Assembly (NCBI GenBank): GCA_028688955.1
Contig: JAQTXD010000022.1
Location: forward strand, 1-45,235
DNA length: 45,235 nt
Origin: Desulfuromonadaceae bacterium
Lineage (GTDB): Bacteria > Desulfobacterota > Desulfuromonadia > Geobacterales > Pseudopelobacteraceae
Direction of reading: 5' to 3'
This document shows positions 27,164 through 35,782 of this stretch, piece by piece. Position 1 is the first letter of the stretch. Each line of letters starts with the position of its first letter. The notes under the pieces are model-generated. The model was not told the DNA's origin. It worked only from the letters and a program-made list of their open reading frames with translations, and did no database searches. The translations under genes were made by a program, and so were the position numbers.

Positions 27164-27725
27164 AACGTGTAAACTCCTCTTTAGGGGTTAAATGTATGTT
27201 TGCACTATAGTAATTCAGTGGTGCTTTTGTCAATGATGGAGCAGAAAATCGGGCCCGGTGGATGACTCCGATTCAAACATTAAAATCTGGGCTTGATTTA
27301 TGCGTGTATTGGCCAGTGCACCGATGGTTGTCCGCCATTTACCGGTGTCTTGCAGGTATTTGCAGAGACGTGAATTTTCATAAAAGTAAAAGAGACTTGT
27401 GATTCAGCTATGTTGCGGGTCGGTACCCGTAAGTGTTGCGTCTGTTTGGGGTGTGTACCGTGTAGATCAAGGACTACGTTAAATCACGAAGTAGCAGAAA
27501 AATGTTTGTAATATCATGTATATGGATTATTGAATAAAAGAAGATTTATTTGCTTTGGACGCTTGACATCGCGAATTTTGAGTGTAAAAGGCAGAGTGCT
27601 TTTATAGGTATCAATGAACATTTTAAGAGGTTAAATATTCCCCGTTATGTTGTTTTCCCAGGGAAACAATTTGTAAGACATATCATGGTTTAGCAGAACG
27701 TATCTTCCGGAAAGGAGGGAATATT
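27164..27725. other. 562-bp intergenic region upstream of the surface-cytochrome cluster
   Basis: No open frame of convincing quality was found. Near 27416-27430 there is a short inverted repeat (CGGGT/ACCCG). Near 27649-27672 an imperfect palindrome, TTGTTTTCCC with AGGGAAACAA, lies just before the ribosome site of the barrel gene. A possible promoter is listed separately. No GEMM-type riboswitch core, tRNA or sigma-54 -24/-12 pair was recognised. Confidence 0.5.
27563..27590 (+). promoter_or_regulatory. Candidate promoter of the surface-cytochrome cluster
   Basis: A consensus TTGACA at 27563 is followed after 16 bases by TAAAAG. This would give a leader of roughly 130 bases containing an imperfect palindrome. 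The -10 match is weak. Confidence 0.35.
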
Positions 27726-29054
27726 TTGAAACGTAACTATTCGAGAAAAAGTTGTCTGGCCCTTGGAACTGGGATAGCAGTGATGGCTTCAGCGCTGCTC
27801 TGGTCGACGCCGCTCATCGCGTCTGACTATTCTTTCTCAGGTGAGTCCAACACAATCTTCCGCATGCGGAAAACGATCGACAAGAAAAATCTTTTCCCCG
27901 CCTATGAGTACCTTCGCCTCAACATGACCGACAACCGCAGTGACGGCTCGGGGGTGTCATTTTATTTTGGTGCCTGGGGGCGTGCCGACTTGAGAGACAA
28001 GTCTAGTGACAGCAGCACCGATGCAGAGCTTCAGTACGCGTACCTCACCTACAGAGCGCCAAAAAACAACACTGTCGTCTCCATAGGTCGTCAATTTATC
28101 AGTGAGGGTGTTGCCGCCGAGCAGGTTGACGGTCTGTATCTGCGTAATGATTTTGCCTACGGCATCGGGACGGCAGCATTCTTCGGCAATTCTGTTATTA
28201 CGGAGCCAACCTATCAGGGAGGAACCACAGTTTATGGCACCCGGGTTTCCCAGACAGATAAAAAATATTACACGGTTGGTTTAAGCGCCCTCAAGAGTGA
28301 GTACGATAACAACAGCCGCTACCGTGAAGAGGAAGGGCTTGACCTCTGGGTCCGGCCGCTGCAGCAGGTTGATCTGACCGGCCGCTCTTCCTACAACTCC
28401 ATTACCAATGGCTGGATGGAGCACAGTTATGCCGTATCCTACGCTCCGTTCTCAACGCTGCGCTTTGGCACTGACTTTTCACGAATTAATTTTAAAGATT
28501 ATATGGCCACTGTTACTACAGCGGCACTCAGCGTCTACAATCCGGTACTGACCCCGTTCCTGACCAGTAAGCAAGAGCAGACTGCCGTCGGTGTCAAAGC
28601 TTCGTATACCGGCATTAAAAACCTTGCCGTAGCTGCAGACTACAAATTCTACAGCTATAACCAGACCGGTGATGCTTCCTACTTTGGCGGCAAAGCCTCT
28701 TATACTTTCCCTGAAGAACTTTTGATCGGTGCCGGGTTCCATCGTATGGATGGTGAAACTGACAAGCTGCGCTACCTTGAGCTCCGCGCATTTGCCTCCA
28801 AAAAAATCGGCCATGCTGATCTGACCGTTGATGGGCTTATGGTGAGTTACGACAAGGATATCAACGGCATTAAAAACAGCTACTCAATTACCGGAGCAGC
28901 CGGATATGAAGTAAATCAAAAACTGAAAATCGGGGCTGACATCGAATATTCGAAAAACCCAGATTTTGACAACGAACTTCGGGCTCTTGTCAAAGCGATC
29001 TACACATTTGACACAAAGTTTGCTGCTGAAGGAGGGTCAAAGAGTGAAAAATAA
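27726..29054 (+). CDS. Outer-membrane beta-barrel channel, ExtB-like
   Basis: A 442-residue predicted porin. TTG 27726 with a strong AAAGGAGGG ribosome site begins a signal peptide (CLALGTGIAVMASALLWSTPLIAS). The rest is alternating beta strands with aromatic girdles and short turns (FYFGAWGRADLRD, QYAYLTYRAPKNNTVVSIGRQF, AVAADYKFYSYNQTGDASYF). Internal helices are few. Next to two lipoprotein cytochromes it resembles the OM channel component of Geobacter Ext-type conduits, such as ExtB of extABCD, in which a barrel threads a cytochrome through the membrane. The gene overlaps the next by 11 bases. The barrel prediction is firm; the ExtB equivalence is inference from context. Confidence 0.72.
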   Translation: MKRNYSRKSCLALGTGIAVMASALLWSTPLIASDYSFSGESNTIFRMRKTIDKKNLFPAYEYLRLNMTDNRSDGSGVSFYFGAWGRADLRDKSSDSSTDAELQYAYLTYRAPKNNTVVSIGRQFISEGVAAEQVDGLYLRNDFAYGIGTAAFFGNSVITEPTYQGGTTVYGTRVSQTDKKYYTVGLSALKSEYDNNSRYREEEGLDLWVRPLQQVDLTGRSSYNSITNGWMEHSYAVSYAPFSTLRFGTDFSRINFKDYMATVTTAALSVYNPVLTPFLTSKQEQTAVGVKASYTGIKNLAVAADYKFYSYNQTGDASYFGGKASYTFPEELLIGAGFHRMDGETDKLRYLELRAFASKKIGHADLTVDGLMVSYDKDINGIKNSYSITGAAGYEVNQKLKIGADIEYSKNPDFDNELRALVKAIYTFDTKFAAEGGSKSEK

Positions 29055-29484
29055 AATTGGTATCATGTCGATTCTCCTGCTGATGACTCTGCTGTATGCC
29101 TGTGCCAACACTAACAGCCTGCCGCGTACACACCCCGAAGATATCAGTAAACAAGGAATCCCCGATTGTACGTCATGCCACACCGACTCATGGGGTGCCC
29201 TGAATCACCGCGCCCCTGACTTTATGAGCAAGCATCGTTTTTACGCCGCTTCGTCACGCCAGGCATGCAACTCGTGCCATTACGAGTCATTCTGTACGGA
29301 CTGTCATACCAACAAGGATGAGATCAAGCCGAGTGATAAATTCAGTGATTCTCCTGAGCGCAATCTACCGCACCGTGGCGATTATATGAATCAGCACAAA
29401 ATCGACGGCAGAGTAAATCCGGTCTCCTGTGTCAAATGCCACGGCCGCCAGAACAATGCGAGGTGTGCGTCATGTCACATATAA
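29044..29484 (+). CDS. Pentahaem c-type cytochrome lipoprotein, ExtC-like
   Basis: A 146-residue lipoprotein from GTG 29044 (GGAGG about 9 bases upstream). The export signal ends in the lipobox LLYAC. Five CxxCH haem sites follow: CTSCH, CNSCH, CTDCH, CVKCH and a terminal CASCH that is the last residues but one. Many extra histidines could be axial ligands. It overlaps the barrel gene upstream and the octahaem gene downstream, so the three are a tightly coupled translation unit. It probably sits at the outer membrane with the barrel, passing electrons across it; which side is not shown by the sequence. Confidence 0.82.
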   Translation: MKNKIGIMSILLLMTLLYACANTNSLPRTHPEDISKQGIPDCTSCHTDSWGALNHRAPDFMSKHRFYAASSRQACNSCHYESFCTDCHTNKDEIKPSDKFSDSPERNLPHRGDYMNQHKIDGRVNPVSCVKCHGRQNNARCASCHI

Positions 29485-30407
29485 AACTATCGCATCTTTT
29501 CATCACATCAACATTGGCCCTGGTCTTGGGTGGCTGCGGCGATAAAAACGACAAGGCGGTGTTCAGCCCGGAGGGTGGGCATCCATCTGATTGGATAATT
29601 ACTCACAAAACTTCTGCCAGAGCTGATGTCGCATCATGTACGGAATGCCATGGGGAAAAATATACCGGTGGAATTGCAAAAGTCGGTTGTATGGAGCCTT
29701 CAGCTGTCAAAGGTTTTACATGTCATTTCAGCAGCCCGGTCGAGAATATGACCGGCTGTATTTCCTGTCATGGAAACGGTCCGTATGGTCCTTATGGGGT
29801 AACTGCACCGAACCGTCAATTTGCTCATGCCAGGCATACTGCATTGGCAGGAGTCGATTGTGATACGTGTCATGAAAAAGCCGGAACAGGTACAGCCGGT
29901 CACGCCAAAGCGACTGGAACCGGTGTGTCTCGGGCTACAGTTGTATTGGCGTCAAAGTATAATGCCTACAAGGCTTCAGTACCGTTTGGATACGCTGACG
30001 GAAAATGTTCAAATGTCAGTTGCCATGGTGGCACATTAACTCCGGCTTGGACCGGCACGCTGGTAGTGGTTTCTGGTGACAAGAATATCTGTCTTAAATG
30101 CCATGAACAGCGGGGCACTTCCGGTATACAGCCATACAACAGTTATTACTCAGGTGATTATTCCGGAACCAATTTACACGAGTATCACTTGGGTGCTGCT
30201 GTCAACGCCACCTGTACCGATTGCCATAGAATCAGCACTCTGACAAACTACCAGCAACACTATGGCGGTATTTCTGCAAATACATTTACGGCACCACAGC
30301 AGACGATTGGTGAATCACCAACGAAAATTGGCTCATATTCTTCTGGAAGATGTCTTAATACAGCGGTGGGCTGTCATCCCTCCGGTTTTAATCCATCTTG
30401 GAGATAG
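29472..30407 (+). CDS. Octahaem cytochrome lipoprotein with non-canonical haem sites, ExtD-like
   Basis: A 312-residue lipoprotein (lipobox LVLGGC). ATG 29472 lies inside the previous gene's last codons with GAGG 9 bases upstream. It has five normal CxxCH motifs (CTECH, CISCH, CDTCH, CLKCH, CTDCH). Three spaced variants are present: CX10CH (C-MEPSAVKGFT-CH), CX4CH (CSNVSCH) and CX6CH (CLNTAVGCH near the C-terminus). CX4CH/CxxCH mixtures are a known Geobacter domain (TIGR01904-type), and the other two sites match that pattern by position. Its place after a barrel and a small cytochrome resembles ExtD. If all eight bind haem it is an octahaem protein. Confidence 0.75.
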   Translation: MSHIKLSHLFITSTLALVLGGCGDKNDKAVFSPEGGHPSDWIITHKTSARADVASCTECHGEKYTGGIAKVGCMEPSAVKGFTCHFSSPVENMTGCISCHGNGPYGPYGVTAPNRQFAHARHTALAGVDCDTCHEKAGTGTAGHAKATGTGVSRATVVLASKYNAYKASVPFGYADGKCSNVSCHGGTLTPAWTGTLVVVSGDKNICLKCHEQRGTSGIQPYNSYYSGDYSGTNLHEYHLGAAVNATCTDCHRISTLTNYQQHYGGISANTFTAPQQTIGESPTKIGSYSSGRCLNTAVGCHPSGFNPSWR

Positions 30408-30455
30408 TCACGAAGTATCAGTTCTTCCGTTTTAGTGAAAGGGTGCACAACAGCT

Positions 30456-31064
30456 ATGAACTCACCTCAGTCATTTTATCGTTGTAGGAATGTTGTACAT
30501 GTCTTGATGACATTCATGGCTTTGGTACTGATGAGTGGCTGCGGTGGCGGGGCCAGCGCCGACGGAGCAGGTGATGGAGGGTTCACCTTTACGGGAAAAA
30601 TTAGTACTGCTGGAAACCCAGTACAGGGTGTTTCTGTAAAACTTTTTCAGTCAAGTTTCTCGATATATTCGACATCGGTGAATGGTGTTGTTTATTACGG
30701 TACAAGGGATACGGCTGGTGTGGAAAGTGTTGCCAGTGGTTCTCTGCTAAAAACCGTAACGACGAATGAACAGGGTGTGTACAGTTTTACCGGGCTGCAA
30801 AGCGGAAAATATACGATTCTGCCGGTAGCAGGGACGTATGTATACAATTGGCCGATTGTACCTTCAAAAAGCGATATTGGCGTCATCACCGTCACACAGA
30901 GCGGGATGGTCTATCTCTACAATCCTGATGGAGAGAACAACATACTCTCATCAGATGGATCAGCCATCTATAATACAGGTGTACCCTTTATGATCACAGA
31001 TAATGTGCTCATGGGACTTGATTTTGAGGCAACGTTGTCAGGCGGCGTTGGCATACAGTTTTAA
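30456..31064 (+). CDS. Lipoprotein with carboxypeptidase-regulatory-like beta-sandwich
   Basis: A 202-residue lipoprotein (signal MTFMALVLMSGC). After a glycine-rich linker comes FTFTGKISTAGNPVQGVSVKLFQ, then TNEQGVYSFTGLQSGKYTILPV, the pattern of carboxypeptidase-regulatory/SdrD-B-like domains used as structural or adhesive modules. No haem motif or catalytic residues are present. ATG 30456 is chosen; a GTG at 30435 is in the same frame. It lies between the octahaem and repeat-lipoprotein genes of the same strand, so it is probably a surface partner of the conduit. Confidence 0.7.
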   Translation: MNSPQSFYRCRNVVHVLMTFMALVLMSGCGGGASADGAGDGGFTFTGKISTAGNPVQGVSVKLFQSSFSIYSTSVNGVVYYGTRDTAGVESVASGSLLKTVTTNEQGVYSFTGLQSGKYTILPVAGTYVYNWPIVPSKSDIGVITVTQSGMVYLYNPDGENNILSSDGSAIYNTGVPFMITDNVLMGLDFEATLSGGVGIQF

Positions 31065-31104
31065 AGCAACTATCAGAAATAAGAATCAGAAGGAGGAGTT
31101 CAGT

Positions 31105-33288
31105 ATGTGTACCAACTGGAAGAGGTTCACTTTTAAAGCGATATTACTCGCCTCTCTGTCATTATTCCTTTACGGGTGTGGAGGCGGTGGAACGTCGGGT
31201 GCCAGTACTCCTACGCTGAATGAAGTTAAAGGTATTGTCACAGGCAGCACGGGCCAACGTGTCGCGAATTCGTCTGTGACTGCGTACGCAGTTAATACAT
31301 CGGGAGGCGTATCAACCACCCCCCTGAGTACACCGGCTACTACTAAGAGTAATGGTCAGGGCGAATTTGTTCTGAATATTCCTGCTTCTTACACCGGTGC
31401 AGTGATGTTTACGGCAGCACTTAATGACGGAGGGGTGGCCACCGTCAGGGCCGTTTTGTCTAATATACTGCCGAACCAAACGGTTGTTCCAAGCCTCGCT
31501 ACAGAAATGATGGTTCAGTACATCGAAAAGAATGCGGCAGGGATCTTTAGCGTTGCTAACATCCAGAAGAGTATTCAAGTACTGGAGCCTTTCTTTGGAA
31601 CAAACTTTACTCAGATTGTTCCACCGGCAATCGGAGTGGCTCCAACGCAACTGCAACAGCAATTGCTCGTTATGTCGCAGGCAGTAGAATCGCTGTTATC
31701 GAGTGGTGGGTACACAATAGCAGATCTTGTAACAATGAATCCGATCACAAAAATAATTGCTATGGGAGAAGGTGCGGTCTTTTCTCAATTGAACACTGCG
31801 ACCAACACCGTTTCCAATCAGTTGATTAATCAGGGATCTGTTCCTGGTTCCTACACGCCGCCAACAGTCACTCCGATTCCGGAACCACCACCCCAGTCAG
31901 ATTCTACACCGCCTTCAGCACCACAAAGCCTCGCTGCATCCGCTTCTGCCGGTTCTGTAACATTATCATGGGGCGCATCTACGGACACGGTTGGAGTGAC
32001 TGCATACTACGTGTATCGAAATAACATATTCATTGCTTCGGTGACATCTTCGACTCTGACATTTACTGATACAACTGTCAGCGCGGCCACTGCGTATGCA
32101 TTCGAGGTCAAAGCGCGTGACGCTGCAGGAAACATTTCTGCCGGAAGCACGGTGAATATTACTACGAGCCCAATTGTGACATATACATTATCCGGTCGGG
32201 TGACCAAGGTCAGTGACGGCACCGGATTGCCGTCTGTATTTGTAGCGATATCCGGATCGGGAACCGGCGTCTTTTTCACCGATGCACAGGGTAACTATAC
32301 CATTACAGGTGTTCGTCAAGGAACGTACACAATCACCCCGTCCTTAAGTGGCTATGCATTCTCTCCACAATCCAGAACAATTAATGTAACCAGCTCAAAT
32401 ATCAATGGTTTAGATTTTACGGCTGATTCAGTTGTTACGGGCGGGGTAACCGGAATTGTTACGTATCCCCCAGGAACCATAATTGGTGGTATTTCCTATC
32501 CATCCGGAATGGTAATCGGTGGTGTAACCTATCCAACGGCTACGGTAATCGGTGGGGTTATCTATCCGACCGGTACGGTGATCGGCGGGGTCCTGTATCC
32601 TAACGGAGTCATAATCGGTGGAGTAAGTTATCCGGCAGGTACAATAGTTGGTGGTGTGGCATTTCCTGTTGGTGCTGTTACAACTGGAGTGACCTATCCG
32701 AGCGGGACAGTCATTGGTAGTATTACGTATCCGAGTGGAACGGTGAACGGGGGAATTACCTATCCAAACGGGACGGTACTTGGAACAGTAGGCTATCCAT
32801 CAGGAACCATCATTGGAGGTGTAACCTATCCATCTGGGACAGTAGTCGGCGGAGTTGTCTATCCAGGTGGAGTCATAATCGGTGGCGTTACTTTTTCTGC
32901 CGGGACTGTTGTCGGAGGGGTGTCTTTCCCGGTTGGTACAATAGTGTCGGGAACTTCCTACCCGGGCGGAAGTGTTACATCAGGGATTGTCTATCCGAAC
33001 GGTTCAATAATAACCGTGTTGTCGTGGTTGGGCGATATTTCCGGAAAAATAACGCTTTCAGGTGCCGGTCTTGCCGATGTGACGGTAACCATCTCAGGTG
33101 CCGCGACTGATACACTTACTACCGATAGCACGGGGAACTATGCTCTTTACAGCGTTCCGAACGGTACGTACACGATTACGCCATCTTTGCCGGGGTATAC
33201 TTTTACACCTCCAAGTATCACCGTTACTGTTACGGATACAGTTAAAAGCTTCTCGAGTAATGATTTTACGGCGGTTACGTCGCCATAA
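31105..33288 (+). CDS. Large surface lipoprotein: Fn3 plus regulatory domains around 17 eleven-residue repeats
   Basis: A 727-residue lipoprotein (lipobox LFLYGC) from ATG 31105 with AAGGAGG upstream. After an N-terminal beta-rich region (~30-260) it has a proline linker and a fibronectin type III domain (SAPQSLAASASAGSVTLSWGA). A carboxypeptidase-regulatory-like domain follows (LSGRVTKVSDGTGLPSVFVA). Exactly seventeen tandem 11-residue units of the form x-Y-P-x-G-T-x-x-G-G-V occupy residues 453-639 (bases 32461-33021). A second regulatory-like domain ends the chain. It looks like a surface fibre or spacer protein. The repeat is not a family I recognise. Confidence 0.75.
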   Translation: MCTNWKRFTFKAILLASLSLFLYGCGGGGTSGASTPTLNEVKGIVTGSTGQRVANSSVTAYAVNTSGGVSTTPLSTPATTKSNGQGEFVLNIPASYTGAVMFTAALNDGGVATVRAVLSNILPNQTVVPSLATEMMVQYIEKNAAGIFSVANIQKSIQVLEPFFGTNFTQIVPPAIGVAPTQLQQQLLVMSQAVESLLSSGGYTIADLVTMNPITKIIAMGEGAVFSQLNTATNTVSNQLINQGSVPGSYTPPTVTPIPEPPPQSDSTPPSAPQSLAASASAGSVTLSWGASTDTVGVTAYYVYRNNIFIASVTSSTLTFTDTTVSAATAYAFEVKARDAAGNISAGSTVNITTSPIVTYTLSGRVTKVSDGTGLPSVFVAISGSGTGVFFTDAQGNYTITGVRQGTYTITPSLSGYAFSPQSRTINVTSSNINGLDFTADSVVTGGVTGIVTYPPGTIIGGISYPSGMVIGGVTYPTATVIGGVIYPTGTVIGGVLYPNGVIIGGVSYPAGTIVGGVAFPVGAVTTGVTYPSGTVIGSITYPSGTVNGGITYPNGTVLGTVGYPSGTIIGGVTYPSGTVVGGVVYPGGVIIGGVTFSAGTVVGGVSFPVGTIVSGTSYPGGSVTSGIVYPNGSIITVLSWLGDISGKITLSGAGLADVTVTISGAATDTLTTDSTGNYALYSVPNGTYTITPSLPGYTFTPPSITVTVTDTVKSFSSNDFTAVTSP
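32461..33021 (+). repeat. Seventeen tandem 33-bp coding repeats (11-residue units)
   Basis: The 561 bases equal 17 x 33 exactly. Each unit encodes a variant of T-Y-P-S-G-T-V-I-G-G-V. The DNA copies have diverged at third positions while the peptide pattern is kept, so selection on protein structure is likely. Confidence 0.9.
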
Positions 33289-33378
33289 TGTATTTGATGA
33301 CTGTTTGGTTGCGGCAGAACATCACTTAGTTAACACTGTGGGAGGGATAACTTAGATTCATAGGCTTTGTTTACGCAA

Positions 33379-33409
33379 CAGTTTCAAGGTGAAACGAACA
33401 TGTGTTCGT
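33379..33409. repeat. Two adjacent hairpins upstream of the nonahaem gene
   Basis: GTTTCA-agg-TGAAAC (33381-33395) is followed immediately by CGAAC-atgt-GTTCG (33395-33408). They sit in the 256-bp gap before the nonahaem cytochrome. They may be leader structures or operator sites; no long T-run follows. Confidence 0.4.
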
Positions 33410-33544
33410 ATTTTCTGAGGGAAAGGAGGAGATGCAAAAAAAATATATGAGGTAATGGTAAGTGCGTGGGTTCACTGTTTTTTAACTTATGGAGTAGAAA
33501 CGGACTTCGGTTCGGAAACTAAAACAGGTAAAGGAGAAAACAAG

Positions 33545-35698
33545 ATGAGAAACATTGGACAAAGTACGTTACAAAATCTGTTGTTTGTCCTGTTTTTGTT
33601 TGCATTGACAGGGTGCGGCGCAAGTAGCAGTAATCTTGCCGCAACTGATGGTGCTGCAAGCGCTAAGGTAACCGCCAAATTTGTTTGGGCCGCTGATGGA
33701 AAGAGCACAGCTAAAACAGTGGCATCAGTTCCAACAGGAGTTCTCACCGTTCGCCTCAAAGTTACTGGACCGTATCAGATTCCAGGTAATTCTACTACGG
33801 CTTCCCGCTATACGACGACCAAGGCAAGTTTTCCCGCAGCAGCTGGCGGTGGGACTGTTGCGGTTTCCCCGGGAACGAAGCTGACTGTCAACGCAGAAGC
33901 ATTGGGCGCTGGCGATGTCCTTCTGTACGAAGGTTTCGTGCGTAATGTAGACGTTGTTGCAGGCGTTACGAAGGATCTGGGAACCATTACAATGACGGCT
34001 CCTTATTTCAAACAGGCCGAAGTGACATGCCTCGGTTGCCATGAGAATTCCCGTTCTGTCTCCGGTGACAGCCTTGTCGCGGAATATAAAGGAAGCCGTC
34101 ACTATGCAAGAACTGTAAGCCCGGTTCCTAACTATGGCGTAAACAGCACCGGTTGTGCCGGTTGCCACGGTATGAATCATGAGAATCCGAACCCAGCAGC
34201 GGGTGTTTGGGACGGAACCGCTACTGGTAACAGATGTTTCGAATGCCATAACGCTGGTCCTAATCTGATTACTGCTCTTGGTCACAAACAGTCTTACAAA
34301 GACAATAATACCGCTTGTACTGCCTGTCATCAGGCACACTCCCTGGCTTTCCAGCAGGCGCTCGACCTCCCTGCTTCCGGCCATGGTACGCCGACCCAAC
34401 CGGCTTGGAATGATCGTGATTTCTCCGCTAGTGCAGATTGCAACGCATGCCATACGCCAAGCGGCTTCAAACAGGCAGTTGCCAGCACTTGGACAAATAC
34501 TGCCGCAACGAACACAGGTAAATCTGCACTAACTTGTGATACCTGCCACAGTAGTGCTACATTCTATCAGAACAATATCCGAGCAATTGGCGCCTACACA
34601 GCTGGTATGGGCGGTTTCGGAACTGCTGCCAAAGCTACTGTCCAGTATCAGGATGTTAATCAATCAAATGTCTGCGTACCGTGCCATGCTACCCGCGAAA
34701 ACGGTAAATCACTTACTCTCGGTGTAGCTGATTTCAGCAATGCCAGTTTCAAAAATCCGCACTACCTTGGTGCAGCTGCCGTATTCTACGGTCAGGCCGG
34801 TTTCCAGTATTACTCATCAGCAAGCCAGACACCGTATGCTGCACAGGCATACACATCAAAGTATGGCGTAGTTGTTGACGGTACCGTTATAAAAGCTGCC
34901 GCCGCCAGCACAAGTAATAGTACCCCTGCCATCTCAGTTGGAGATGTTCTTGTTGGCGAAAAAGCTCCTTGGTCACATGGCAAGCTTGGTATGAACAATT
35001 TCCAGACAACAAAAACCACTTCAGTTATTGATGTTAAAGGTAATCTGGTATATTCCGGTACATCAGGACAGTGTGTTGCCTGTCACCTCGGACCTGAGCA
35101 AACCCACTCTTTCGATGCTTTCAAAGGTGCTGAAGCTACTTGGGCTGGTACACTGAAAGGCTGCTACGGCTGCCATACAAGCGAAGACATGAAAGAAGTT
35201 GCAGAGCTTGATGAAAAACCAAAATATGATGCAGCAATGGCATTCTTCCAGTGGCAGCTCGCTCAGAATGGTGCAGTATATTCAGAGGTCTATCCATACT
35301 TCTACAAAATTGATGGCGTAACTGCACTCAAAAACTGGGTAGCAACTTCTACCGCAAATGGTATGGTCGTCCCTGGCGCAAATGGCCCGGCAAACATGGG
35401 TGCTGCCATGAACTTCAAAGTGCTCAAAGCAGAAAAAGGTGCTCATGTTCACAACCGTACCTTCATGAAACAGCTGATCTTTGACTCCATCCAGTATCTG
35501 CAGACCGGTGTCAATACCTTCTCGAACCGCAACATTGCCAGTGGTTCTACAGATCCGAACGGTCTCATTAACTTCAGCAATTACTCGACATCGCTGATTT
35601 CTAGCGGGAAAGCTGGCGCTACAACAGCAATTGTCAGAGGTTATATCGTAAGAAAGAACACCGCAGCACCTACAGCTGGTTATTACACCCGTCCGTAA
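33545..35698 (+). CDS. Nonahaem c-type cytochrome lipoprotein
   Basis: A 717-residue lipoprotein (lipobox LFALTGC) from ATG 33545, with AAAGGAG 8 bases upstream; an in-frame ATG at 33455 lacks a signal sequence and is rejected. Residues ~20-160 are a beta-rich domain common at the N-terminus of Geobacter surface lipoproteins. Nine CxxCH sites follow: CLGCH, CAGCH, CFECH, CTACH, CNACH, CDTCH, CVPCH, CVACH and CYGCH. The C-terminal ~170 residues are haem-free. It is the largest cytochrome of the cluster and the likely outermost electron carrier or terminal reductase. I see no close match to OmcS, OmcZ or OmcB from motif spacing. The composition is lysine/threonine-rich with A/T-biased codons. 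Confidence 0.82.
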   Translation: MRNIGQSTLQNLLFVLFLFALTGCGASSSNLAATDGAASAKVTAKFVWAADGKSTAKTVASVPTGVLTVRLKVTGPYQIPGNSTTASRYTTTKASFPAAAGGGTVAVSPGTKLTVNAEALGAGDVLLYEGFVRNVDVVAGVTKDLGTITMTAPYFKQAEVTCLGCHENSRSVSGDSLVAEYKGSRHYARTVSPVPNYGVNSTGCAGCHGMNHENPNPAAGVWDGTATGNRCFECHNAGPNLITALGHKQSYKDNNTACTACHQAHSLAFQQALDLPASGHGTPTQPAWNDRDFSASADCNACHTPSGFKQAVASTWTNTAATNTGKSALTCDTCHSSATFYQNNIRAIGAYTAGMGGFGTAAKATVQYQDVNQSNVCVPCHATRENGKSLTLGVADFSNASFKNPHYLGAAAVFYGQAGFQYYSSASQTPYAAQAYTSKYGVVVDGTVIKAAAASTSNSTPAISVGDVLVGEKAPWSHGKLGMNNFQTTKTTSVIDVKGNLVYSGTSGQCVACHLGPEQTHSFDAFKGAEATWAGTLKGCYGCHTSEDMKEVAELDEKPKYDAAMAFFQWQLAQNGAVYSEVYPYFYKIDGVTALKNWVATSTANGMVVPGANGPANMGAAMNFKVLKAEKGAHVHNRTFMKQLIFDSIQYLQTGVNTFSNRNIASGSTDPNGLINFSNYSTSLISSGKAGATTAIVRGYIVRKNTAAPTAGYYTRP

Positions 35699-35729
35699 TA
35701 GCTTGACTGAATTAGGTGAAGTGTAATAG

Positions 35730-35761
35730 AAAGCCCCGCCTCATAGAGGTGGGGCTTTTTT
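35730..35761 (+). terminator. Terminator ending the surface-cytochrome cluster
   Basis: A stem AAAGCCCCGCCTC/GAGGTGGGGCTTT with a 3-base loop has one mismatch and ends in a T-run, 31 bases after the nonahaem stop. Confidence 0.92.
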
Positions 35762-35782
35762 ACGTTTATAAACGTTAGCCAG

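Noticed and set aside
27300..27380. Possible sigma-54 promoter before the cytochrome cluster
   Set aside because: TGG and GC elements occur but not at the required 10-base spacing of the -24/-12 consensus.
27164..27725. Cyclic-dinucleotide (GEMM) riboswitch before the cytochrome cluster
   Set aside because: Geobacter cytochrome genes often have one, but the conserved core sequences were not found by eye on either strand.
32461..33021. Regular 33-bp repeat resembling a CRISPR array
   Set aside because: The units are directly adjacent with no spacers, remain in one reading frame and encode a protein repeat.
33455..33544. Extended N-terminus of the nonahaem cytochrome
   Set aside because: The lipoprotein signal peptide begins at ATG 33545 with its own ribosome site; the extension would bury the signal.
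33725..34453. 242-residue minus-strand frame opposite the nonahaem cytochrome
   Set aside because: Antisense to a gene with nine haem motifs in the other strand; codon pattern follows the cytochrome.
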